From NCBI RefSeq assembly GCF_046297595.1, contig NZ_JBKBHT010000007.1, forward strand, positions 62,001 to 126,000: 64,000 nucleotides of DNA. Reading direction: 5' to 3'. A program made the translations under genes and the position numbers. Origin of the DNA: Ferrovibrio sp046297595 (GTDB lineage: Bacteria; Pseudomonadota; Alphaproteobacteria; Ferrovibrionales; Ferrovibrionaceae). The stretch's first letter is position 1, and the number at the start of each line of letters is the position of its first letter. Below are positions 1-8,112 of this stretch, in pieces. The notes beneath the pieces were generated by a model. It was not told where the DNA came from, did not search any database, and saw only the letters and a program-made list of their open reading frames with translations.

Positions 1-40
1 GCGGACAATCGACGGCCAGATCGCCGCAGCGAACCTCTGA
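1..40 (+). CDS. 3' end of an upstream gene (partial)
   Basis: The first bases read as a short protein-like tail ending in TGA at 38-40 (frame 2, ending IAAANL). A second frame ends in TAG at 43-45 but reads as an arginine/proline-rich string, which is less protein-like. The fragment is too short to identify. It would lie about 14 bases upstream of the next gene, as expected for the same operon. Confidence 0.3.
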   Translation, partial: RTIDGQIAAANL

Positions 41-54
41 GTTAGGCGGGGACA

Positions 55-657
55 ATGGAAGTGATCGAAAAAGAAAAACCATATCTGCAGACCGTGTCAG
101 CCGGTGGGTTGGACTTCAAGTTTTCCAGCCGCAGCAGCAACCAAGAAATCAACGCACATACCAAAGGCGTCGATGGCCTGCCGTTAATCCTGTCCATTTC
201 GCACTACTACATTGGTGAAGAATTGCTTGCCTCGGCCTGTCATTTCTTAAGCGAGGAGCATGGACCAAGTGGCTATACGCCGATGCTGAGGTTGACCGCA
301 GCTCGGGGGACTGACCTTCAACAAGTTGCAGATCGACTGGTTGCCGTCAAATTCGAGCGTGTCCGGCATCTCGGCACCGATTGGTTGCTCAGCTCAACAG
401 GGCATGCTGCGGCGCTGGATGGTCAGGGTGAAATGATCACTGTTTCACCCGGTCTGATTGACGACAGCTGGAGCTGGGAACGAGAGAGCCTAGCACTGGA
501 AGCATTCAATCAGGCAACCAGCAGCTTTTACCGGCTGCAGGGCATGAATTGCCCCAATCGGGAAGCTGCAATGATCCAGGCACTCGCGGCTAAAGAAAAG
601 CTTCGTAGCTCCAGTGTGGCTCTCGCACTGGCCATCGGCCTTACCGTGATTTCGTGA
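55..657 (+). CDS. Hypothetical protein, first gene of the transfer block
   Basis: This 200-residue protein is not recognised. It is mostly polar, with an alanine/leucine-rich hydrophobic end (SVALALAIGLTVIS) that might form a short terminal membrane anchor. The ATG follows a G-rich stretch (GGCGGGGAC) that serves as ribosome binding site. It sits 15 bases ahead of a small gene in the same orientation and four genes ahead of virB2, so it is probably an accessory gene of the conjugative operon. No signal peptide or catalytic motif is visible. Confidence 0.6.
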   Translation: MEVIEKEKPYLQTVSAGGLDFKFSSRSSNQEINAHTKGVDGLPLILSISHYYIGEELLASACHFLSEEHGPSGYTPMLRLTAARGTDLQQVADRLVAVKFERVRHLGTDWLLSSTGHAAALDGQGEMITVSPGLIDDSWSWERESLALEAFNQATSSFYRLQGMNCPNREAAMIQALAAKEKLRSSSVALALAIGLTVIS

Positions 658-672
658 CGGGAGGGCATAGCG

Positions 673-900
673 ATGAGTGATGCCTCCAAGTTCAAGGAAC
701 TTACCCTGGCAGCATTAAGTCCCGCCAGCCGGAAGGCCATCGATCAACAAATCTCGATGTACAGCCTCTCCACCACCATGGAAGCCGTCGGCCTGCTCCG
801 CAAAGTCCAGGTCGCCTATGGCAAAGGCTCATGGCCGAACATCGATGACTTCCTGTCGCGCCTGGACGCGCAAGGCACAACCGTTGGGGTCGAGCCATGA
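673..900 (+). CDS. Small hypothetical protein
   Basis: This 75-residue acidic protein is mainly helical in appearance and has no signal peptide or membrane segment. A GGGAGG sequence 8-10 bases before the ATG is a strong ribosome binding site. Its stop overlaps the next start in an ATGA arrangement, so the two are translationally coupled. Position suggests an accessory or regulatory role in conjugation, but nothing in the sequence fixes a function. Confidence 0.6.
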   Translation: MSDASKFKELTLAALSPASRKAIDQQISMYSLSTTMEAVGLLRKVQVAYGKGSWPNIDDFLSRLDAQGTTVGVEP

Positions 901-1307
901 CGGACCAAGCTGCCTTTGAGCCGATATCGAAGCAGGAGGTTCGCACTCTGCTTCTAGCTGAGCATGGCGTGGCAGTCGGTGAGGACGATCCGATTCTCAT
1001 GTCTGTGACGCTGCACACCGCATTCATGGGTGATCTGGCGCGGTCCCTGGAAGCACATCGCAAATCCCAGAATGACATCTTCGAGCAGGCCGTGGTCGGT
1101 GTGGTGGAGTCTGTAACGCAGTCCGCTAACAAACTGCGCGATGCCTTGCTCGATGGTGCAGTCCGCAGCGTCCTTAACGGTGTGGCTCAACAGTCGGAAG
1201 CACTTGGTACGCTGCAGAGCAAAACCAAGTCTCAGCTGATCGCCCAGGCTGTTCTCACTGCTCTGAATTGGGCAGCCGTCATCGCCTTCTTCTTCATCCT
1301 GAAATAG
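897..1307 (+). CDS. TraM-like membrane-anchored conjugation protein
   Basis: The 136-residue protein carries an N-terminal HGVAVGEDDPI motif near residue 24 that resembles a conserved segment of a family annotated as TraM in broad-host conjugation systems. A long helical middle suited to coiled-coil formation follows, then one C-terminal hydrophobic segment (about residues 114-135) ending with a lysine. A tail-anchored topology with the bulk in the cytoplasm is likely. It overlaps the upstream gene by four bases and lies just ahead of the pilin gene. The TraM link rests on memory of the motif, so the name is tentative. Confidence 0.55.
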   Translation: MTDQAAFEPISKQEVRTLLLAEHGVAVGEDDPILMSVTLHTAFMGDLARSLEAHRKSQNDIFEQAVVGVVESVTQSANKLRDALLDGAVRSVLNGVAQQSEALGTLQSKTKSQLIAQAVLTALNWAAVIAFFFILK

Positions 1308-1333
1308 CAACAACAAGCCGGGGGAACCCACAA

Positions 1334-1657
1334 ATGCGTAAATCGACTGAATACCTGCCGTCGTTGATCCTTCTGGCCGGGATGGCATTCGTCATGTTCG
1401 TGGCACCGCAAATCGCGCTTGCTGCAGATGACTCCTGGGTGGAACCAGGCGTTGAAGCTGCCGGCAACATCGAAGCCGGCCTGGTTACGTTAGGAGCCGT
1501 GCTGGTGGGTATCGGCGTTATCGTCGCCGGCATTATCGCGGTAGTGATGGGCAAACTGGAGTGGCCCCGGCTCATCTACTGCATCATCGGCGGTATCTTG
1601 ATCATGGCCGGTCCGGCGATCATTCGCGGCCTGATCAACCTGAGCAAAGTGGCCTGA
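1334..1657 (+). CDS. virB2: VirB2 family pilin
   Basis: This 107-residue major pilin candidate has a classic VirB2 layout: a positively charged start, a hydrophobic signal segment, a cleavage site after ALA (about residue 31, before ADDSW), and a mature part with two hydrophobic helices (about residues 50-73 and 80-100) split by a short polar loop containing a lysine. Mature VirB2 is inserted in the inner membrane and polymerised into the conjugative pilus. The ATG at 1334 is chosen over upstream in-frame starts because only it places the signal peptide at the terminus. VirB3 follows two bases after the stop. Confidence 0.88.
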   Translation: MRKSTEYLPSLILLAGMAFVMFVAPQIALAADDSWVEPGVEAAGNIEAGLVTLGAVLVGIGVIVAGIIAVVMGKLEWPRLIYCIIGGILIMAGPAIIRGLINLSKVA

Positions 1658-1659
1658 CC

Positions 1660-1977
1660 ATGAAGGCCACGAGTTTTGTTTTCACCGGCGTACAGAAGCC
1701 CATGACACTCTTTGGGCTTCCGCCGAAGGTGATGTTCCTGGTGATCGCAGCAATGGGATGCTCTTTTGGCATCCTGGTTGCGGTCGGTTTGGCTCCCCTG
1801 GCAGTGCCAGCCTCTGTTGTGCTTGTCGTCGTTCTCTGGACATGGCTATGGCGCAAGAACAACCGCGATTGGCATTTCGGCAACTACCTGTTCTCTACGC
1901 CAAGGTTTTGGGCGTCTAGGGGACAGGCAGCTTTCTTTCTCGCCGGCCGCAGCTCGCGTCACGACAGGATAGTGTGA
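1660..1977 (+). CDS. virB3: VirB3 family inner-membrane protein
   Basis: The 105-residue protein begins with a short polar segment containing the family-typical GVQKPMTLFGLPPK stretch. Two adjacent hydrophobic segments follow (about residues 26-66), then a short charged C-terminal tail. VirB3 is a small inner-membrane subunit that works with the VirB4 ATPase in pilus assembly. The start at 1660 lies two bases after the virB2 stop. The stop overlaps the virB4 start by one base (TGATG), the usual arrangement for this pair. Confidence 0.87.
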   Translation: MKATSFVFTGVQKPMTLFGLPPKVMFLVIAAMGCSFGILVAVGLAPLAVPASVVLVVVLWTWLWRKNNRDWHFGNYLFSTPRFWASRGQAAFFLAGRSSRHDRIV

Positions 1978-4358
1978 TGTGGGGTGAGGTATTTATGACC
2001 AGCCTTGCAGCGCTATCGGTGGGGGCGCTGGTAGAGCCTTCGACACGCAAGCTGTTCCTTGGCGATATCAATCAGGACTGGATTGCGAACGAGCTGGAGA
2101 TCGATGAAATCGATCCCGACCTGCAGGGCGTCCGCCTGAAAAATGGCGGACAGTTTCGCGTTTATCAGATTCGGGGAACCAGCTATGACGCCAAGGTCAT
2201 AACGCAGCAAGAGCAGATGCTGCTCGGCCGCGCGGCCCTGCATCATGCCCTGGGCAAGCTAGGTATCCAGCACTGGATATTCGGCGTTAAGCGCCAACGC
2301 GATATCGGCTTCGAAGCAATCTGGCCCAGCAAGACGCTATCTGAAATTGGCGACGCTGAACGTCGGGTCTTTCAGTCCGCCTATTTCGTCAACTGGTATG
2401 TCGTGGTCGGCGGTCGAACCAAAACAGCCCTGGTCGAAGCCTGCGATAAAGTTACCTCGATGATGGAGCAGTATAAGCCAACGCTCCTGTCATCCCCGGA
2501 ATCATCGGAAGAACCTTGCCCACTGACCTGCTTCGTCAGCTACCTGGTCTCAGGTGAGTATCGGGACGATCTGACGCGCCACTCTGGCAGCATGTCCGGC
2601 TGCATTCCTGCCGCAGATTTGATCATTACGACAGATGGAACGATTACCACTCGTGTCCCAGCACTTAAGATCCACCGGACTATTGCTATCCGGGATTGGC
2701 CGGAGAATTTATCCGGCCAGATCTTCGCCGATATCCTAGCGATTCAGGGCGATCTCGAAATTGTGCAGATGTGCGAGCCTTGGGATCGTGACGAAGCAAT
2801 AGCGCTCTATTCACGCCGCAAGAAGGAACTGGAAAGCTCGTTCATCAAAAACGATGAACTGCTTGCCCAAGTCATTGCGACGCTCGCTCTGCTTGCCTCA
2901 GGCAATACCACTGTATTTTCGACCCAACTGCAGATCACAGCCCGTGGATCCAGCGCCTCTGAGCTGGACCGACTTGTAAGCGATATCTGCAAGTCCCTTG
3001 GCGGTCGTCGGATCGAATATTCGGTTGAAACCAAAGGCGCAGGGCTTTGCTGGTTTGCGCGCATTCCGTCTTTGAAACCGCGCCGGATATCAAGTTCCAC
3101 CAGCCTGCTTCGCCCGCTGATTCTGCGTGAGCAAAACATCGCAGCAATCTGGCCCTTTCACCATTCCTTCACCGGGCAACCTACCAGCCCGCTTGGCGAT
3201 CGGCCGGTTCGCTATTTCCGGACGCCTTCAGGCCAGGCCTATGCTTTTCAGTTTCATGTTTCCTCTAAGCCACAATCCAAGGGCCACTTCCTCTGCTTTG
3301 GCCCGACAGGTGGCGGTAAAACAACACTCGTCATCCACATACTGAGCGGGTTTGCCAAATTCTCAGGCGTCCGTGGATTCGTTTTCGATTCCAAGGAAGG
3401 TGCCCGCTACATGATTGAGGCCATGGGCGGTCTCTATCAGGGCTATGACGAACTCCAGCTCAATCCGCTCGATGTTGGCGACGATACTGCCAAAAATCGC
3501 CAACGCATCTACACCATCCGTAAGGCGCTCGCTGGTTCGTATGAGCGCGGTGAAAAGGATGACGAGATCCTGGCTCATGCCGTCGAACTCGCATTCAAAA
3601 CTGAAACGCCTAACCGGACGCTCAATACGATCTTTGAGTTTGCGTTCCCGCGTGGAATGCCGCTGCGCCGTGCGATTGCCCCTTGGGTCGTGGACGGTAA
3701 AGGATCCAGAGGCATCCGATCCCACCTTATGAATGCACCAACCGACAGCCTGGGCAGCTTCCTAGCTTCTTCGCATCTGGTGGGTATCAACATGAACGAA
3801 GCGCTCGATGACCCAGCCACAGGGCCCGGCGTCGTAACGCACATTTCGTCCGCCATCGGCCTTTCAGCCGCAAGAAACTCCAAGGGTTTCGGCATCTACA
3901 TCGATGAGGCGGCGAAGCTGCTGCAGAACGATGGCTTCAAGGCCCTGGCAATCGAAATGTTCCGTGAATACCGCAAGCTCGATGGCTTCGTGGGCTTGGG
4001 CTTCCAGGATCCGAAGGCATTGTTCGACTCTGGCGTCAGCGATGCCATCCTGGACAACACCGCAACCCTGATCTTCCTGCCGAACAGCCAGGCCCGCCGC
4101 GACAGCCTGGAGCGGTTCAACCTGAATGAAGAGCAAATCGGCTTCATTCTGGGTGCCGGCAACACGAAGGAAGGCCAACGCCAGGCTCTTATCGTCCAGC
4201 GTGACGCAACAACGGGTCTGGACGAGAGCGGCATCATCGATGTGAACCTCGCGATCCTGGGGAACGCGCTGCGGTTCTATCGCTCCGGCCCGGAAGCTAA
4301 CCGCGTCATCGCTGATCTTAAAAACCAATGGGGGGCCGAATGGCTAAACCATCTGTGA
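1977..4358 (+). CDS. virB4: VirB4 ATPase of the type IV secretion system
   Basis: This 793-residue protein is the large cytoplasmic energy subunit of the secretion channel, of normal VirB4 length. The N-terminal half is the CagE/TrbE/VirB-type domain. The C-terminal half is an AAA-like motor with Walker A (GPTGGGKTT, near residue 440) and Walker B (FGIYIDEAAKLL, near residue 640). The ATG at 1977 overlaps the virB3 stop and is preferred to the GTG one codon earlier, though an ATG at 1995 is also possible. Its end overlaps the virB5 start, consistent with coupled translation. Confidence 0.95.
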   Translation: MWGEVFMTSLAALSVGALVEPSTRKLFLGDINQDWIANELEIDEIDPDLQGVRLKNGGQFRVYQIRGTSYDAKVITQQEQMLLGRAALHHALGKLGIQHWIFGVKRQRDIGFEAIWPSKTLSEIGDAERRVFQSAYFVNWYVVVGGRTKTALVEACDKVTSMMEQYKPTLLSSPESSEEPCPLTCFVSYLVSGEYRDDLTRHSGSMSGCIPAADLIITTDGTITTRVPALKIHRTIAIRDWPENLSGQIFADILAIQGDLEIVQMCEPWDRDEAIALYSRRKKELESSFIKNDELLAQVIATLALLASGNTTVFSTQLQITARGSSASELDRLVSDICKSLGGRRIEYSVETKGAGLCWFARIPSLKPRRISSSTSLLRPLILREQNIAAIWPFHHSFTGQPTSPLGDRPVRYFRTPSGQAYAFQFHVSSKPQSKGHFLCFGPTGGGKTTLVIHILSGFAKFSGVRGFVFDSKEGARYMIEAMGGLYQGYDELQLNPLDVGDDTAKNRQRIYTIRKALAGSYERGEKDDEILAHAVELAFKTETPNRTLNTIFEFAFPRGMPLRRAIAPWVVDGKGSRGIRSHLMNAPTDSLGSFLASSHLVGINMNEALDDPATGPGVVTHISSAIGLSAARNSKGFGIYIDEAAKLLQNDGFKALAIEMFREYRKLDGFVGLGFQDPKALFDSGVSDAILDNTATLIFLPNSQARRDSLERFNLNEEQIGFILGAGNTKEGQRQALIVQRDATTGLDESGIIDVNLAILGNALRFYRSGPEANRVIADLKNQWGAEWLNHL

Positions 4359-5083
4359 AGTCCGTCGCAGCAGCTCTGCTGCTTTCTGCTGTCGTGTCAG
4401 CCGCAACGCCGGCACGTGCCCTAGACGCCGTTATCGACCAGGCAGCGATTGCGAAGCTGGCCGAACAGCTCACCAAAATGCAGCAACAGATCGATGCGTT
4501 AACCGCAATCATGAACGCCACGCGTCAGCAGGCCAACGCCATCGGGAAGATGGGCCAAATCTCGATCCCGATGCTGAATCTGCAACGAGTGGCAAGCAGG
4601 CTTCGGCAGGATTCAGAATGCCTCATGCCTAATTTCGACAAGCTGATGCCCGGCGTCGATATGGATGACGTTTCCTGGGGTTCCATTTGCCATGCTTCCA
4701 ATGGCTACCGGACCACAATGTGGCTGGATCCCAAGAAAATGAAAGGCCAGTCATTTGACAAGCAGGATGAAATGCGTCGTGCGGTCGAGGCGCGCCGAAT
4801 CAATATAGCTGTGGACGCAGCCGCGAAAGGCAACGGCCAAGCTGATATGGCCATTCGCGGCGGAGAGGACATGAACAAAGCTGCATCAGATTTGGAGACC
4901 GCCGTACTGGCCGCGAAGGAAAGCAATGAGTGGCTTGCAACAATCGCCCAAGGCCAAGTCGTTATCGCCAGGGCGCATATTCAGCAAACACAGATTCTCG
5001 CTCAACTTCTCAAGGTTCAGTCCACTTACATGGCTCTGACTGCATTGCCGCCGCAAAGCGTTCTGGCTGCAGAAGAGGAATGA
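4340..5083 (+). CDS. virB5: VirB5 family minor pilin / pilus-tip protein
   Basis: The 247-residue protein starts with a signal peptide cleaved after PARA (about residue 25). It continues with a long helical region beginning with heptad-like glutamine and lysine repeats (QLTKMQQQIDALTAIM), typical of VirB5. VirB5 sits at the pilus tip and contributes to recipient contact. The start at 4340 is chosen over 4328 because a GGGGGCC sequence precedes it and it gives a compact signal peptide. It overlaps virB4 by 19 bases. The next plus-strand gene, virB6, begins almost 1 kb later; two minus-strand genes occupy the gap. Confidence 0.85.
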   Translation: MAKPSVKSVAAALLLSAVVSAATPARALDAVIDQAAIAKLAEQLTKMQQQIDALTAIMNATRQQANAIGKMGQISIPMLNLQRVASRLRQDSECLMPNFDKLMPGVDMDDVSWGSICHASNGYRTTMWLDPKKMKGQSFDKQDEMRRAVEARRINIAVDAAAKGNGQADMAIRGGEDMNKAASDLETAVLAAKESNEWLATIAQGQVVIARAHIQQTQILAQLLKVQSTYMALTALPPQSVLAAEEE

Positions 5084-5097
5084 TCCGAGTGAGCGCG

Positions 5098-5580
5098 TCA
5101 ATCTACAATGCGATTCCGCAGCATCCGTGCGATCTTTATCGCCGCTCTATCCTCATTGGGATCGAGGTCGAGCAATATACCTTCGACGACTTTGTTGCCA
5201 CCAATAGGACGGTTCTTGTCCTTTTTTCGGCTTCGCTTCTTAGCCATGTCGAGCCCAGGCTGACTACCCAAGCGATTCCATTCAACAATGGCCGGCTCGG
5301 CTTCGCCTTCTCGAAACAAGTAAACCACCAATGGAAAAAGCGGGAAGAACAGAATGATTGGCAGCACTGTCATGGGTATGTGGATTATCCCCAACAGAAC
5401 TCCCTTCAGCTTCGGACTTCTGGACAGTGCCCTTTCAATCCTAGCCAACACGAGTTTTCTCAACCGTGCATATGGCAAGAGGACGAGCAGGGCCCCAACC
5501 AGGTAAGCCAATACTGCCCAGGCCGGGTCTGCGAGCAACAGGATGATCCTGTCGAACATCTCCGCGCCCCAGTATGGCAT
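5098..5580 (-). CDS. Two-helix membrane protein, antisense within the T4SS operon
   Basis: This 160-residue protein is read against the operon. It has two or three hydrophobic segments (about residues 15-35 and 62-90) and a basic, lysine/arginine-rich cytoplasmic tail from about residue 112. Composition is protein-like, and the overlapping plus-strand frame is not. The start lies directly after the stop of the secreted protein gene upstream (TAAATG), with TTGGA as ribosome binding site; an internal ATG at 5559 is an alternative. Exclusion genes often lie between virB5 and virB6 homologues, so a role in entry exclusion is a reasonable guess from position alone. The family is not recognised. 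Confidence 0.6.
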   Translation of the reverse strand: MPYWGAEMFDRIILLLADPAWAVLAYLVGALLVLLPYARLRKLVLARIERALSRSPKLKGVLLGIIHIPMTVLPIILFFPLFPLVVYLFREGEAEPAIVEWNRLGSQPGLDMAKKRSRKKDKNRPIGGNKVVEGILLDLDPNEDRAAIKIARMLRNRIVD

Positions 5581-6075
5581 TTAGTTTCCAACTCGCCACT
5601 GCTGCCAGTCCGGCAGATCATTGCACTGGCCTGTGAAGATGTTGCTTCTTCGTATTGCTGCGCAGGCATTGCTTGCCTGTTCCAGGCCGTTCCACTTCCT
5701 GATCCTACTGGGAGCAGCTCTCCAGTAACCCCAAAGTTCGTCCCACTTGTACGCCATCAAGTACAGGTCGTGGCATCGCTTAATCGTCTCTGCATTCTGT
5801 TCTTTATCGAGATCGCTCATAGCTGCTTTGCGATCCACATCAAGTCTCTTCGCCCACCGCTCGTACTCATTCCCGGCAGGGCAATTTGCCTTCCGATAGT
5901 TTTTGAGCTGTTCGTCGCTTTTCAGGGCTGTCCAATTCGCTTTGGCCGAGGCGAAATCGAAGAAGCTGTCTCGATAGACATTGTGGCCATAGCGCCAGTC
6001 CTGAGCGCTCACCGACGCCGTTCCCAATACAGCCAGGATAACGCCAATGAATAAGGAATGCTTCACCTGCGCCAT
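5581..6075 (-). CDS. Secreted four-cysteine protein, antisense within the T4SS operon
   Basis: The 164-residue product has a clear signal peptide (hydrophobic residues 8-21, cleavage after VSA near residue 24). The mature domain is rich in tryptophan and tyrosine with four cysteines (in NCPAG, RCHD, ACAA and GQCND), suggesting two disulfide bonds in the periplasm. There is no lipobox. The start at 6075 is chosen because it puts the signal peptide at the terminus; no good ribosome binding site precedes it. Its 5' end overlaps the oppositely oriented start of virB6 by 29 bases. It is followed immediately by the membrane protein gene and probably functions with it. Confidence 0.6.
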   Translation of the reverse strand: MAQVKHSLFIGVILAVLGTASVSAQDWRYGHNVYRDSFFDFASAKANWTALKSDEQLKNYRKANCPAGNEYERWAKRLDVDRKAAMSDLDKEQNAETIKRCHDLYLMAYKWDELWGYWRAAPSRIRKWNGLEQASNACAAIRRSNIFTGQCNDLPDWQQWRVGN

Positions 6076-7120
6076 CGTTGCCGAGTATGTCGACCTCGCA
6101 AATGGATACACCCAAGAGCTGAGTACGGCTCTGGTCAGCGCCATGCAAACTGCCTTTCTTGCATACATTGGAATCTGGGTAATCGTTCACGGTTATCGGA
6201 TGATTCTGCTCAAGGCAACAGTATCTGACCTGGGCAAAGAAAGCATCTATGTGTTCATTTCGGCGTTGCTTCTTTTTGGCTCCGGACCCGGCTTAGTCAA
6301 CGTCATTTTCATAGCTGCTTTGAAGATGATGGGCGCTGCAGCAGCTACGGCGCTTCTTGTTGCCAACAAGAATATCGATGGTGCACCGGAACCCTCTACT
6401 GAGACGCTCGGCGCTGGCATGACCGAGCTTGTACGGGTTGCGGAGGACGGAGTGGTTTCCGTTATCCAGATGGCTTTCAAAATCGCCACGACAGTCGGGT
6501 GGACGAACTGGCTACCTGTACTCTTCGCGATTGTTTTGATTGTCCCGTATTTTCTAGTCCTGATCGTCTACTTCTCACAGGTCGTTGTATCGATCTTTCG
6601 TATTACGATGTTAGCCACCCTTAGCCCATTCATGATGCTTGGCTTCGGCTTTGGGTGGGGCCGTGAGATCGCGACGAAGGGCATTCGTACCGTAATCTCG
6701 TCGTTCATGGTGCTCTTTGGAAGCACTCTTGCCCTAGGCGTCATGCTTTACGGGGTTACTCGTCTTGGCCTTGACGATATGCCTCTTGATCAAGCCGCCG
6801 ACTTCGCTCGCATAAACAACGCAAAATTTGTCGTAGCAGTCGCTTTGGGCTGGCTCGGAACCGCCTTTATGACGGAAGCGACGAGCATTGCCAATTCCAT
6901 CACCGGCTCTCAGCTCACAAACCAGGCGGCTGCAATTATCACGACAGGTGCCGCGGCGACCGGGGCGGCCATGTTCAAATTTGGCCGCCAGGGATTGTCC
7001 ATGATTCCGAACATCGGAATGAACTCGCAAACCGGTGAACTCAAGTTCAACGGCCAGAGCATCGGCGATCACGTCCAGGCGCTGCTGCAAAAGGCCACCA
7101 AGCAAACCCCCAAGCCGTAA
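6047..7120 (+). CDS. virB6: VirB6 family polytopic channel protein
   Basis: This 357-residue protein has about six to seven hydrophobic segments, a large loop after the third, and a polar C-terminal tail, matching VirB6/TrbL. VirB6 forms the inner-membrane part of the translocation channel. The ATG at 6047 is preceded by AGGA at eight bases. The first 29 bases lie inside the antisense secreted-protein gene, so transcripts arriving from virB5 would be antisense to both inserted genes. VirB7 follows after 15 bases. Confidence 0.88.
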   Translation: MNKECFTCAIVAEYVDLANGYTQELSTALVSAMQTAFLAYIGIWVIVHGYRMILLKATVSDLGKESIYVFISALLLFGSGPGLVNVIFIAALKMMGAAAATALLVANKNIDGAPEPSTETLGAGMTELVRVAEDGVVSVIQMAFKIATTVGWTNWLPVLFAIVLIVPYFLVLIVYFSQVVVSIFRITMLATLSPFMMLGFGFGWGREIATKGIRTVISSFMVLFGSTLALGVMLYGVTRLGLDDMPLDQAADFARINNAKFVVAVALGWLGTAFMTEATSIANSITGSQLTNQAAAIITTGAAATGAAMFKFGRQGLSMIPNIGMNSQTGELKFNGQSIGDHVQALLQKATKQTPKP

Positions 7121-7135
7121 GCCAGGAGAACTGCG

Positions 7136-7381
7136 TTGAACACATTATCCCTTATCCACGCCGCGCCACGTAAGGCAGGGATCCTGCGGAAGGCAATCTC
7201 GGCATTGTCTGGCGGGTTCGCTGTCGGCCTGATCCTGATCCTCCTGGTCGGCTGCACCGTTTCAGGCAAGAGCGTCGAAATGCCTGCCAATGACGGCAGC
7301 GGCAGTGATCTCATGCGGAAAAGCCCCTGCGCCTGTTCCGAGATCGATTTTAACAGCAGGGGCTTCGTATGGGCCTCCTGA
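7136..7381 (+). CDS. virB7: VirB7-like outer-membrane lipoprotein
   Basis: An 81-residue protein with a TTG start, supported by a strong AGGAG site seven bases upstream. Residues 29-40 form a hydrophobic lipoprotein signal ending in LVGC (Cys40), preceded by an unusually long positively charged leader. The C-terminal part holds two further cysteines (PCAC), where VirB7 proteins use a cysteine to bond to VirB9. Position between virB6 and virB8 supports the call. It overlaps virB8 by 13 bases. Confidence 0.75.
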   Translation: MNTLSLIHAAPRKAGILRKAISALSGGFAVGLILILLVGCTVSGKSVEMPANDGSGSDLMRKSPCACSEIDFNSRGFVWAS

Positions 7382-8112
7382 AGTTCACACTGCCTCCACT
7401 CCGGAAGCGGGCGCTCGGCACGGCAGCCGGGGTCGGCACTGCCGTATCCACTGATCAGCACCAATCAGTGAATGAAGCGGATCCATATAGCTTTCAGGTA
7501 GCCCATCGCCGGTTGGCCTGGCTGCTTAGGATTTCGGCGGGCACCAACATCGCGCTGCTGTTTACCATTGTCGTTCTGGCCAATGCCATCGCGACGATGC
7601 TTCCCCTGAAGTCAACGGAAGTAGCATTGGTCCGTTCCTACGATTCCAACGATAAAATCTATCGTATCGAGCCCATCGCGAAAAACGTCTACGGCTTCGA
7701 TGTGGCCATGGAAGGCATTGCGAAGCGGTATGTCCGCGAATGCCTGGAAATTGACTCGGTTACCCAAGTCGAGCGCATGCGGTTCTGTTCGCGCGTGGCA
7801 GATGGCAAGCATTTCGAGCGATTTACCAAGGACCGTAAGGCCGAGGTCGAGAAAGAGATCAAGGGCGGTCTGACGCGCTCAATCATGATCGAAACCGCCG
7901 AGCGCATCGAGGCAGTCGGCAATACCTACAAGTATTCCGTCGAGCTTCTGCAGATCGATAAGCGCAATGGCGTCTTGGTCGAGCAAAGGAAGCTGCGCGC
8001 ATACCTCAACATCACTACCCGACCGCATCGGGTCCATCCCGTCGACAAGTACGAAAACCCGCATGGTTTTACCGTGCTGGACATGTCTCTCAAGGAGAGG
8101 GCTAACGCATGA
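7369..8112 (+). CDS. virB8: VirB8 family inner-membrane assembly protein
   Basis: The 247-residue protein has a cytoplasmic N-terminus of about 60 residues, one membrane helix (about residues 62-84) and a periplasmic NTF2-like domain to the end, the standard VirB8 layout and length. VirB8 nucleates assembly of the channel and contacts VirB9 and VirB10. It overlaps virB7 by 13 bases, and its ATGA stop overlaps virB9 by four. Confidence 0.92.
   Translation: MGLLKFTLPPLRKRALGTAAGVGTAVSTDQHQSVNEADPYSFQVAHRRLAWLLRISAGTNIALLFTIVVLANAIATMLPLKSTEVALVRSYDSNDKIYRIEPIAKNVYGFDVAMEGIAKRYVRECLEIDSVTQVERMRFCSRVADGKHFERFTKDRKAEVEKEIKGGLTRSIMIETAERIEAVGNTYKYSVELLQIDKRNGVLVEQRKLRAYLNITTRPHRVHPVDKYENPHGFTVLDMSLKERANA

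Noticed and set aside
4930..6054. Long plus-strand frame of 374 codons between virB5 and virB6
   Set aside because: Its composition is not protein-like (many Gln, Ser, Cys, His), it overlaps virB5, and the opposite strand carries two convincing genes with a signal peptide and membrane helices.
7155..7163. TTATCCACG, close to a DnaA box
   Set aside because: It is a single site inside the virB7 leader coding sequence with no AT-rich stretch or further boxes nearby, so chance is likely.
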